64,000 nucleotides of DNA from Andrena cerasifolii (Eukaryota; Arthropoda; Insecta; Hymenoptera; Andrenidae). The stretch spans positions 1,530,001 through 1,594,000 of the forward strand of contig NC_135133.1 of the NCBI RefSeq assembly GCF_050908995.1, in the 5' to 3' direction. Below the pieces are notes generated by a model that had not been told where the DNA came from, searched no databases, and worked only from the letters and a program-made list of their open reading frames with translations. A program made the position numbers and the translations under genes. Position 1 is the stretch's first letter, and every line of letters begins with the position of its first letter. Below, one piece after another: positions 44,834-55,271 of the stretch.

Positions 44834-45930
44834 CAGTGAGTGAAAAAGTACTTGTACACCTAGTTTCTTTGTAATAACTTTATACAAACAAGTGATACAC
44901 TAACTAAAACTGTTTCCATTAATAGTGTACTGTGTACAGAGATAATGTGCAATATCCATTTGTAAGCGCTCGAACACTGTGCAATGATGTCGCGTCAATA
45001 TCGGGAAAGAATGTGTGTCCCCGAAATATTAGACACGCTTTGCATTCTGCTGATATATATGGCGGAGCTGCGAGAAGGAAACCATTCATCAATAATGCGA
45101 ACAGAGAAAAACGACTATGTTTCGCTAAAACCTACTCAAATAATCCGATCGAAGTTCGGAAACGTGTTATCTTCTCAGACTAAAGTAATATTCTTGGCTC
45201 AGATGGGAAGAAATTTGTCTGGAGAAAATACAATACTGAACTTGGTGTTGAGAATATTGCATTTATCGAGGGAACCATGATTGCCATGAAGTATATCGAG
45301 GTGTTGCGTAATAATTTAAAAAAAAGTGCAGTTACAATGGGCCTAAATGAAACTTTCTATTTCCAACAAGACAACGACCAAAATCACGCCGCTAAAAAAA
45401 GGGGAATGTTTGTTATACAATATTTCTAACCCAACCATACTCCCCCGATATTAATTCTATAGAAAATTTATGGGACTTGTTGGATATAGGAGTAAGAAAA
45501 TGAAAAATATCTAAAAAATGGAAATTAATCTAGAAACTGGTAGAATTTATGCCAAGAAGACTACAAGCCATTATTGAAGCAAAAGGATGCATACAAAATA
45601 TTAATTCTAATGTGTAGGGTAAAGGTCCCAAATTTCATCCCCCATTTTTATTTCATCCTGTAGAGAGTGTATAAAACGTTAGAATGAGCTGGCACTTGGC
45701 ATGAATTTTCTTTGAACATTTCTCTATGGATCCACGAATCGCAAAATGTAATTATGTCATGTCAATATGAGATAATAAACAAAATGTGAAACGTGCAAAA
45801 TGTGAGATCTGTAGGTTACCTCTGTACATAGTACACTATTAATGGAAACAATTTTTGTTAGCGTATCACTTGTTTGTATAAAGTTATTGCAAAAAAAAAT
45901 AGGTGCACAAATACTTTTTTTGACTCACTT
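44834..45930 (+). mobile_element. Tc1-type element, internally deleted
   Basis: TA at 44832-44833 and 45931-45932; left end CAGTGAGTGAAAAAGTACTT, inverted right end AAGTGAGTCAAAAAAAGTAT; the ~105 bp repeats go on through ATAACTTTATACAAACAAGT and TTCCATTAATAGTGTACT. 1097 bp. Contains a transposase lacking its N-terminal DNA-binding half. Confidence 0.85.
44932..45500 (+). pseudogene. Tc1 transposase catalytic-domain relic
   Basis: 44932-45183 reads VSARTLCNDVASISGKNV..GAARRKPFINNANREKRL..KRVIFSD, the central Tc1 region up to the first catalytic Asp; after a frame change come GTMIAMKYIEVLRNNL, FYFQQDNDQNHAAKK (second Asp) and PDINSIENLWDLL (Glu). Frameshifts follow the first Asp and precede PDIN. 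The N-terminal helix-turn-helix half is missing, as is the usual tail. Confidence 0.82.
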
Positions 45931-45932
45931 TA

Positions 45933-46696
45933 ATTAAGTACACTGAGCTAATTTCCTCACGAAGTATCATCATTCTTTTACATTAGTCATACCTTACGTA
46001 TATATCGTTAAGAATACAGTCGTAGTATCTCAACGATGAATCCACAAAGTGAACAGACGCAATTAGGTTTATATCTAAAAAATAAAATCACTCTTATGTA
46101 GCATCGCATTCTGAAAATCCTCCATTAGACTCGCAACATCAGCAATTTCCTAAGTAGCTGCACATCCTACTTAGTCGTCTAGACCCATACACTTCATATT
46201 TTTAAATCTTGGAAAGAAAGCTTAATTCAACCACTGCGCCTTGCATTCCTCAAGACCATATTTTTGGTTAAACCGCCATTTCTACCGCACCCTGTGTTAA
46301 TGAATCATCCTTGTGCGCCCCACGTCGGTTCAGGGAGTCGTGACACACGCGACGTACGTTATTCAAATATTATTTGTCAACCATTGGCTACACCCCTGCG
46401 TTTCACAAGCAGCAACACCGTCGCGTCGTTTCTGCTGTAATTATTGCAGCTCATTTTATGACCAGCCCTTTTATACCCGGCTGCTAGGAGCATTTAGCTG
46501 AATTATGCTTTCATCAACCATGGGAAAATGTTTCACGAGCGAGTTTTTACGAGTTTCGGAAAACCGATTACGTTTCCACTGCGTGGAAAACTTGATATAC
46601 GTGCGATACACTACCTACAGTTCTGGTATATATGCACAACAATAAAGCTGCCTTCGATTTCCATAAGTTTTTAATAGCTTGTCAAGGGCATTACCC
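45933..46696. other. Unassigned DNA
   Basis: No recognised gene or element. Confidence 0.3.
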
Positions 46697-47079
46697 TGAG
46701 TAGTGTTGCGAAGGTTTCAGTTGGGGGTCGCCATTTATTAAAAAGTTATAGGTTAGCTTCATTGTGTTTCTCCTGTTATCTCTGATCGGTAGTTGGTTGG
46801 TGCTAGATCTGAAGCACGCTTTTTTATCTTAAATCTCTAAAACGTTGGCGGCCTCTCTGTTGGGGGAACGCTAAACAAATCTAGCCCAAACCAGCTACCG
46901 ATCAGAGATAAAAAAGGTTTCAGTAAGAACGGTAAACAAGAGCATTCGATTTAGTATAAAACTACACTGTATTAAATGTAAATGTTACCCGGAAACTTTT
47001 TTACTTTTGACTAAATTTTTTTAATAATAACTTTTTAATAAACGGCGACCTCTAACTAAAATTTTTACAACACTACTCA
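46697..47079. mobile_element. Foldback with TGAGTAGTGTTG ends
   Basis: Left TGAGTAGTGTTGCGAAGG and its inverted right end at 47079; arms continue GGTCGCC.TTTATTAAAAAGTTAT. Inner motif CTACCGATCAGAGATAA is also inverted (46783 and 46901). A related fragment with CCAACTACCGATCACAG lies at about 56770. Non-coding. Confidence 0.55.
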
Positions 47080-47099
47080 CAAGGAGAGGTTCTCAGGTA

Positions 47100-48113
47100 G
47101 GCGCCTGTTTCTAGTTTGGCCCGTTTTCATGTTTAGGGGGTTAAACCACCCCTCAAAGTTATAAGATTTTCAGGTGTTCGTCCCCGATTGCTTTGGCTTT
47201 TGGATATGTTTTAGAGAGCCGAAAAATTATGAATGACTGTCTTTCTATTTTGGCCCATTTGCATGTTTAGGGGGTGAAATCACCCCTCATAGGTAACCAC
47301 CCAGATCTAATCCAAGGGGTGGTTCACCTCTGATTGTCAGTAGCGATGAGAGGTCATAAAACCACTGATATGTCATCCTAAAATAAATTTTGTCTAAGGT
47401 TTTTTTTAAGAATTTTATGAATTTTTTTTTACACGTTTCAATTCTCTCAAATGCGCAGTTAAACGATTACGGGTAGTCCACCCCCTAATAACGGTGACTG
47501 ATGACAAGAACATCATCCATGCAGCAAGTTATGATGCAAATTCAATTTATATCAAGTTTTATTCAACACAATTTTGTATCCCTTATGAACTTTGAAGGAT
47601 GGTTTCACCCCATATACATGCAAACGGGCGAAAATATAAAGCCACGTATTTCTTATTTTTTGGACCCCTAAAACATATCCAGAAACCAAAGCAATTGGAG
47701 GCAGGTACCACCTATTCTTATGAACTTTGAGGGGTAGTTTCACACCTTCAAAATGCAAATGGGCCAAAATATAAATACACGTATTTCTTATTTTTCGGAC
47801 CTCTAAAACTTATCCAAAAACCAAAGCAATCGGAGGCGGGTACCACCTATTCTTATGAACTTTGTGGGGTGGTTTCACACCTTCAAAATGCAAATGGGCC
47901 GAAATATAAAGACACGTGTTTCTTGTTTTTCGGACCTCTAAAACATATCCAAAAACCAAAGCAATCGAGGACGAACCCCTGAAAATCTTATAGTTTTGAA
48001 GGGTGGTCCCCCCCCCCTAAATGTGAAAACGGGCCGCTATAAAGAAACACGTATATCTTATTTTTCGGCCTTCTAAAAAATATCTAAAGTTCAAAGCAAT
48101 TGGAGGCGGACAC
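47100..48113. repeat. ~140 bp repeat, four direct and two inverted copies
   Basis: Units containing CTTATGAACTTTGAGGGGT, TTTCACACCTTCAAAATGC, AAATGGGCC.AAATATAAA, CACGTATTTCTTATTTTTCG and CCAAAGCAATCGGAGG start at about 47574, 47713, 47854 and 47986. Inverted copies lie at 47110-47215 and 47240-47300 (GGCCCATTTGCATGTTTAGG, CCCGATTGCTTTGGCTTTTGG). A locally grown array of unknown origin; no coding sequence. Confidence 0.75.
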
Positions 48114-48585
48114 CGAGGATATTCTCCTTGTCAGAGTGATGACCCTGACAACATATTACAAAATTATTGAAATAGGAGGGCGGCTCCTTTTTTGTGAGTA
48201 TTTACTCAGTTTCTTATGGATGGAGAAAGTGGCGGGGCCCCTTAGAGAAGCGGGGCCTTACGACGTCTCTGTGCAATTAACGGGACCCTAAGACACAAGG
48301 GTTGACTCTCAGGGATATTTTGTTGCGTCTTGCAGAAATACATATATTAGTGACAGCAATGGGGGATAAATTTGGTAGCACTGTTCAATGTGTTGCAGAT
48401 AAGTTCAGATCCAGGGGACATTTGCAGTATTCATTGCGGGATAAACTTGGTGAATCGTCAACATCAATTTATTTAGAAATGAGACTTGGTATGAAAAAAT
48501 GTTACTCTACAGTTTCGACTTATTTTTGCACGTAGAATCTACCTCTTCCGCGCTGTACCACCAGTTCGGAGACACCCTGTATACC
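48114..48585. other. Unassigned DNA
   Basis: Frames at 48100-48535 are unrecognised. GACACCCTGTATACC at 48571 resembles the right terminus of CAGGGTG-type elements. Confidence 0.3.
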
Positions 48586-48587
48586 AT

Positions 48588-49312
48588 ATGAGTCAATAAG
48601 AGTTGCCATCTGAAATACCTCGTTATTTAATAATTTGAACACAATTTGTTTTATACCGACTATATTGTATTTGGCGGGGTTCAAACAAACACTGTTTAAT
48701 CTTTTATATCTTATATTTTCTAAGATATTATGGTGACATTGAGTTTTTTAAATGGCACCGCATAGTTTTGTTAGTACTGTGTTGTAGTCGATAAAATGAC
48801 GATGTTCAGTACCTAATAACAAAGCGACCTTAAGACGACCTTCAACCATTTAGAAATCTCACGATCACCTGGATATTTCAGGAAATATATGATTTAAAAA
48901 AAGAAAATGTGTCTGCTCGACGAGTCGCCCCGAATACGACATATCTTCTATACTATTATATAAAATTGAAGTTGCATACTTTGAAATGATGTTTCTCAGT
49001 AAATATGAACTGTACCCACAAGTGTGTTACATCATTTTGTTCGTCTTGGCGAGAGGAAGGTTCTAACGTTTTTATTTTTTTAAAATAATGATTTTTAAAT
49101 AATAGTAGTTCGCGAGGCGACCGCCAGGCGGCGACCGGACGAGCGCTTCTCGCTTGCGAAATAGCACCGCGGTGGGAATAAGTGGCCGAGGGCTCTCGAG
49201 TTTACAGATTGCAGATTACAGACTATGAATCAGTCACGCTAATATTTCATACAAAGCAGTTTCTGCTAAAATCAGTATATGTTATTTCATGTGACAGTTC
49301 TTATTGACTCAC
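48588..49312. mobile_element. MITE with GAGTCAATAAGA ends
   Basis: Left ATGAGTCAATAAGAGTTGCC and inverted right GTGAGTCAATAAGAACTGTC, both followed by a TGAAATA block. Right end continues to CACCCTGG, so the full terminus may be CAGGGTGAGTCAATAAGA, of Tc1/mariner type. A GC-rich patch lies at 49110-49200. Non-coding. Confidence 0.5.
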
Positions 49313-50608
49313 CCTGGATTTGGTGGCTTGTGTGCCCTCGGGGATGTCGCTTTAAACACCAGTTGAGTGTGATCCAGGTTACTCACTACATCTCTACAAG
49401 GTACAGTACCTCAATAGTATGTCCTCGGGACAAGTACTGGCGATCTTAGGGTCCCAAACTAACTCATCAACGCTGAGGCTAAAAAGGCGCTCTCCTAGGA
49501 GCGATTTCCTGAGGTGCCAAGGTCCCTTCGTCTCACACACACCTATGATACAGAGAGCGTCAATATATTAAGCATACTGCACCATTTTTCTTAGTTCCTC
49601 AGCCCCACAGAAAGTCACAAGGGTTGACTCATCCCTTTCACATGCAAAAAGCTTGACAACTCCTCTAGCCATTATCCCAGAAATTAACTTTAGAAAAATT
49701 ACGATAAACTTGAATAACTAATCACCATGCTGTCAACTAAATAGTTCTCATAAATACCATTACTTTGCCACGGAAAAAAGTGCGAGCGCGGTTCATATCT
49801 AATTTAAAGTTGCTAAAAATTCGATCAGGTAATTCGCCCCGTGGAACGCGTATGTTTTCAAGAAAAAATCCCATTAAGATAAACATCGTTCGAAATGCAA
49901 ATGCGAGTTCCTCGCAGGCACGATGGTTTAATAGGAATTTCACGGAAACGCGGCGGGGGAGGGTGTAGCGTTCGTGGCTGTTTATTAACTTAAATCGCGG
50001 AAAAGGACTTTCAGAGGTATTACATTTCCTCACGCTCTGATGGCGGCGTCGAGTTTATTGCGACCACCGTTAGCGTATTACGAACGTTATAATTTTTATT
50101 GCGCAATTTTTTGCCAAGGAACCAGGCGCCGTGCGCTCGTTAGACAGTTGGTAACGTTCTTCCTTTCAGTCGAGCGTTTCGATGATCATCGCTGACATCC
50201 TGCGGGGCTTCGTTACAGGCATAATTATGTTCCGCGATGAAAGCTTTCGCTGGGCGTTTATTTAGTTCAGCATTTTAATTTCAACGGGGATAAACATTAA
50301 AGCTGGCGTCGAGAGAGACGATTGTACTTGAAAACTGGCTTCGAACGTCACTTTCGCCGTATGTGTATACCTCGTTAGCAGACAGAGCAGCGAAATTTTT
50401 GAAACGAGAGGCAGCTCCGCAAAGACAGAGGTAAATGGAGGTGAATATGCTGAGATGCAGATCGAAGCGGAATATAATTTGGAGTTGGATGAAGGGTTGG
50501 TGTATGGAAGAATAAAAGGAAATGTGTCGCTGGGCGAAACATTTGAATGGAGATAAATGAAGTTGACTGATAATTACTATATTTATCTGTGATGTCTATA
50601 TTTAACGG
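49313..50608. other. Unassigned DNA with GC-rich stretch
   Basis: 49760-50360 is noticeably GC-richer than the rest and might be conserved non-coding DNA. Frames there (49737-50033) are open on both strands and unrecognised. Confidence 0.3.
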
Positions 50609-50616
50609 GTATAAAC

Positions 50617-51165
50617 TAGGGCTGGGACTATTTGTCGAATTTTTCGGTATTCGAATATTCGAATGCTTCAGTTGCTCAATTATTTGGCGAATATAATTCG
50701 AATAGCCAAGTCTTCGAATACTATTGGAATATTTCAGTATTCGAATATTTCCGTATTCGAATATTTCCGTATTCGAATATTTCAGTATTCGAATATTTCA
50801 GTATTCGAATATTTCAGTATTCGAATATTTCAGTATTCGAATATTTCAGTATTCGAATGCTATTCGAATATTTCAGTATTCGAATATTTCAGTATTCGAA
50901 TATTTCAGTATTCGAATATTTCAGTATTCGAATGCTATTCGAATATTTCAGTATTTGAATGCTATTCGAATACTATTCGAATATTTGAGTATTCGCATAC
51001 TCAAATATTCGAAGTTTATTCGTAGCATTCGAATACTATTCGAATATTTGAGTATTCGCATACTCAAATATTCGAAGTTTATTCGTAGCATTCGAATACT
51101 CAAATATTCGAAGTTTATTCGTAGCATTCGAATACTTGTAAAATATTCGAATAGTCCCAGCCCTA
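50617..51165. mobile_element. hAT-type MITE packed with a 15 bp ATTCGAATA tandem repeat
   Basis: Exact 8 bp duplication GTATAAAC at 50609-50616 and 51166-51173; perfect inverted ends TAGGGCTGGGACTATT. Most of the interior is a tandem array of CAGTATTCGAATATTT units with larger ~95 bp periods toward the right (ATTCGAAGTTTATTCGTAGC). The core TATTCGAATA is a palindrome. Because 15 is divisible by 3, all three frames stay open and give artefactual peptides such as SNISVFEYF repeats. Non-coding, 549 bp. Confidence 0.9.
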
Positions 51166-51173
51166 GTATAAAC

Positions 51174-51615
51174 GCGTTACCGAAACAAAGCGTCACCTAC
51201 ATTTCCGATAATATTGATTGTTAGGTATAAGTTCTTATTTAGTTTAGTGAGAACTATATACACCCCTTCAAATTGGATAACGTCTTTTTGTGCGGTACTT
51301 ATTCTTATATGTAAAGAAAAATATGGTGCCATTTAAAAACACAAAATAACTCCAATTTCTTACGCAAGAAAGATACTTTCAAAATTTTGTTTCGTCAATA
51401 AATCCTTCATATAATAGCAATGAACTTCTGTTTGAAACCTTCTTCTGTTTCACTAGCAGAACCAGATCAAATGTCGTGGGGACCGATTCGTAGACCACCC
51501 TGTATATAATTGAATTAAAATAAATATATTTACTATATTTATATATATGTATATATATATATATATTTACTATTAATAGTAAATATATTTATTATATATA
51601 TATAATTGAATTAAA

Positions 51616-51653
<38 letters not shown>

Positions 51654-52730
51654 TAAACATAAAGCAACTTTTGTCTGAAACATTTCTATTTAGCATTACC
51701 CATGAAACACTCTGTATATTTTATTCCCCCGCCAAAAAACACCGGTTGGCGGCGTTTGCAAAGAATTCAATTGCTGAGAACAGGCAGCGGACGAGCGCAG
51801 AAACGTGAGTTAATGCAAGTGCTAGCTGTGTCACGCAATTAAAGGGAAGCTACCACCCTACTTGCACGTGACAGCGGCTGCTCGCTGAGAACACTTCCGA
51901 TTTGTAACACTCGCGCTGTTCTGCGGCTTCGGTTGAACACGGATTTCCATGGCTTTCGCTGAAATTGAAATTGTTACGCTTATAACGCCCCCCCCCCCCT
52001 CCCATGATTCAACGGAAACGCGACAGGCTCGTTAACAATGCCCCCCGTTGACAGCTCGTCGCGGGCTGCGAGGGTAATAAAATAATGGGACCGCGACTGT
52101 TATTAGAATCAAGCATCATCGATGAAGCTTCAGCAGCAGCCGTGTCATTATTGGTCATTATGGTTGCATGTTCTTTGGTTTTTGGTGTGAAATATTATTC
52201 ATTGCATTCGGAATCATTATTCAGGTCGACAGAGATGGTTGAAAGAGAAATTCCACAGCTGTAAAGCAATATTTATTGATGAAAATTCTTTACAATGGAT
52301 TTGATATGATTTTTCACGTAAAAGTGAATTTCTCGATCTCTTCTTTTTTTCGAAGTCTGAACTTGCAGGGTTTGTGAACTCTAGAACAGATTTTTCAGGG
52401 GACCTCCGATAGAGAAGTTTTGTGGTGTAAAAATAAATGGTGCAGTGGTGAATAAATTCACTTAAAAATTTGGTGATTCATTTTCACCTTGAAAATAAAT
52501 ATTGCTTATCCTTCCATCGTGGTTTCTCGTGAAACAGTAATTCGCGACAAAGTAGCAACCACGTAAAGTTAAAAATCCCAATTTTGGCATAAAAATGAAA
52601 AAATTCACTGTAGGTTGCATACAGTTAAAATATGAAATTAATTCGATTCTCACACTCCAACGCAAAACAACTGTTTTCATACAACTTAACATACAATCAA
52701 TGCTTCTCAAAAATGTCTTTTAGAACCATT
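51174..52730. other. Unassigned DNA with (AT)n microsatellites
   Basis: 51537-51655 is two ATATAT tracts, each next to ATAATTGAATTAAAATAAAT. 51720-52110 is GC-richer with a C run at about 51988. ACCACCCTGTATATAATTG at 51497 looks like a lone CAGGGTGG-type terminus. No gene recognised. Confidence 0.4.
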
Positions 52731-53277
52731 AAAGCCGGGTGCACATTTGACACCGCACCGCGCTCTGTTACCCAACTACCCGGACATGGTAACAAATGTA
52801 GACAATGTCCTGTTACTGCATACTGTGACTCCTTACTTGATTCGGTTGTTCCGATGAATGTGGGTAAAATGACCCGCTCCAAAGAGTCCTTACGTTTCGC
52901 GCAAAACGCGAACATAATTTCATCAGTGTACAAGTTTTTATATTGGCCGCTAATTGTTTGAAATTTTTGGTCCAATAATAACGTCGCACCACTATAAAGA
53001 TTTCTTGTAGCATATAATTGTGTTTGCCACCACCTTCGCGATTTCTTTTATAAATATAAATTTAGGCTACTTTAGCCGCTTTAAAATCCATGTTTTCATT
53101 TTGACAGTCTACAGATAACTGGAACGCGACGAAGTAACATTGGAGAGTAATAGGTGCGGGTAACAGTAAACAGATTCAAACTGATTCAGAAACGAGTCCC
53201 GCACCGAACCTCGTTACCACTAAATAAAGTAACGCGGTAACAGAGTGGGCGGCGGTAACAAATGTGAACCCGGTTCC
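52731..53277. mobile_element. MITE with GCCGGGTGCACATTTG ends
   Basis: Left AAAGCCGGGTGCACATTTG and inverted right GGAACCGGGTTCACATTTG; both continue into ACCGC..CC..CTCTGTTACC. Non-coding, about 547 bp. Flanking duplication not resolved. Confidence 0.6.
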
Positions 53278-53683
53278 AATGCAAAAACACTGCCAACTCC
53301 AAAAATAAATTACAACACAAACCTAACGACCCCATTACAGTGGTTGCACCTATAGCTGTCCAACTAGTTTGAAAATTCCGGTGAAGCTGAATTCAGATCC
53401 AACTATTTGAACCAAGCCAACTACTGGAATGTAGAAGTAGCTTAATTATTCAAGCAAACTTGGAAAAAAAAATCTTCTGAAATGATTTGAGCAGCTTGAA
53501 CGTTTTAACTTACATTCACGCTACTCAAATTGAAATAATGACTCTCATCCCTTCAAGCTACTTGAAAAACAAGAAGCTATTCGTATCATTTCAAACTATT
53601 CAATTAATATTCAAGGGTCTTATATGAATAAAATAAATAGATAGAAAAGGAGGGTATTTCAAGAACAGAAGTGTTGCTATATC
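53278..53683. repeat. Unassigned stretch with TTCAAGCTACTTGAA-like units
   Basis: 53350-53640 contains many short variants of CAAGCTACTTGAA, TTCAAACTA and TTCAAGC in both orientations. Similar units lie at 57370-57525. Possibly a decayed hAT MITE of the motif-amplified type; no duplication found. Confidence 0.4.
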
Positions 53684-53687
53684 TTAA

Positions 53688-55267
53688 CCCTCTAGTGCAT
53701 AGGCCTGCCTTAAGGCGGGTACCTGTTTAATCCAGGAGTTGGGCGGCTATAATTTTTTTTCAGAAATCTCAGTTGCCAGCCTTAAAAGTATTGCCACACC
53801 ACATATATTAGCCTAAGAAACATGCCAATCTGACGTTTCGATTTGACAGAAATCTAGTTTGAAGTGTATATTTGAGCTAAGCATGCTGCGAATATTATTT
53901 GTGAAAGTAAAAAAATCGAATAAAATACTTCCCGACACCGTACAGCTAAAAGAAAATTATTGGTAAGTAGTTTGTGTAGTGATCTATCGAATGGAATAAA
54001 GATTTGAAAGCAAAAAATAATTTACACCTGTGAAGTGATGCTTGGCTGGTAGCCGCTTTAAGGCGGTATCATGTTAGTGGATGATCCTAAGTCAGTCAGG
54101 GTGTGAGTTTATCGCCCTAATAATTGATGCGTGAAAATTTTACTTGTGCACCTTTTCGCTCTTTGTTCATTAAATTTGGTACCTATATACACACATATAT
54201 CATATCACACTATTATAATAAAGCCACAGCTTTTGTTTGTATGCTCACAAAAATCTCAAAAAGTACTGAACAAATTATTACGAAATTTTAACTACAGTAT
54301 CCTTGAACAGCAAGAAGGGATATATGCTATGCATTAAGATGTAAAATATAATTAATTTGTATAAAGAATGGTATGTACATAAAGAAGTCATGACTATAGG
54401 TCGGTATCAGATATATTGGCCGGTGCGTTTCTTGAGGGGTATTTTCCCACCATACCGCTTACCTGCCTCGATGCTCCTTTTCTCAACGTTTTCTGACTCG
54501 CTCTCTTTCCATCACGCTCTCGTCTTCGCAGAACAAGAGCGAATCAGAAGTGGTGGGGATAGCGCCAAGCTCCTGACGTGTAGGCCAAACCGAGTTCTTA
54601 ACGTAGAAATACATACATCAGAATAGGTGTGCGTAAGCTCCGAAAAAATTCAGGAACTTTATTGGTCAGAACATTGATTCCTTCTCGATAGCTTGATCTC
54701 GTATTGGTTTATGCATAGCTTCGTAAGGCACACAACTATTACGCTCAGAATATATAACAGTTATACGGCTACGTTCGGGCGGAGCCGCGCAGCGTTCCCG
54801 TTACTTCACCATACCCTTCGGGGACCATGCAACTCCAATTGACAAATCCACGATCGTCAAATGGTGGTGGCTAATTTCTCCCCGGTCGCTGCTAGCGAAA
54901 ATGAACTCACCGCCCAATATATCTGATACCGACCTTAGGCCGGCTCGCGATGGCTTCTCGCGATTCTTCTGTACTTTGTTAAATTTCACAATACGCAATA
55001 AAATAATTCTCTATTATATCATAAATTTATATTTCTTTGAACATTTTTTAAAAATTTTCATTAAAATAAAGTATTTATTTTATAAAAAAAACACTACATT
55101 TTTTGTACTTGCTACATGATCCCGCCTTAAGGCGGTGACACAGAAGGCTGCCCTGAGGAGCCCAGACGACCTCCAAATTGAAAACAGACATCGGATTCGG
55201 TCTTTTCATCCCCGAATTAGACTAGTCTAATTTTTCCAACTGAATTAAAAATTTATGCACTAGAGGG
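53688..55267. mobile_element. TTAA-flanked piggyBac-like element, 1.6 kb, non-autonomous
   Basis: TTAA at 53684-53687 and 55268-55271; perfect inverted ends CCCTCTAGTGCAT. Subterminal CCGCCTTAAGGCGG-type palindromes occur at about 53708, 54058 and 55122. No transposase reading frame remains. A second foldback (54393-54942) is nested inside. Confidence 0.8.
54393..54942. mobile_element. Nested foldback with GGTCGGTATCAGATATATTGG ends
   Basis: GGTCGGTATCAGATATATTG at about 54398 is matched in inverse at 54917-54938, with further pairing (GGCGGTG). It lies inside the TTAA element at 53688-55267. The interior is GC-richer and carries an 89-codon frame (54357-54626) of no known family. Duplication not clear. 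Confidence 0.6.
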
Positions 55268-55271
55268 TTAA

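Noticed and set aside
50632..51224. Overlapping open frames encoding repeats like SNISVFEYF, looking like a repeat protein
   Set aside because: They are the translations of a 15 bp tandem repeat (length divisible by 3, no stops) inside a hAT MITE with 8 bp duplications; all frames are open alike.
51537..51655. Origin-like or scaffold-attachment AT tract
   Set aside because: Simple (AT)n microsatellite; nothing specific supports a function.
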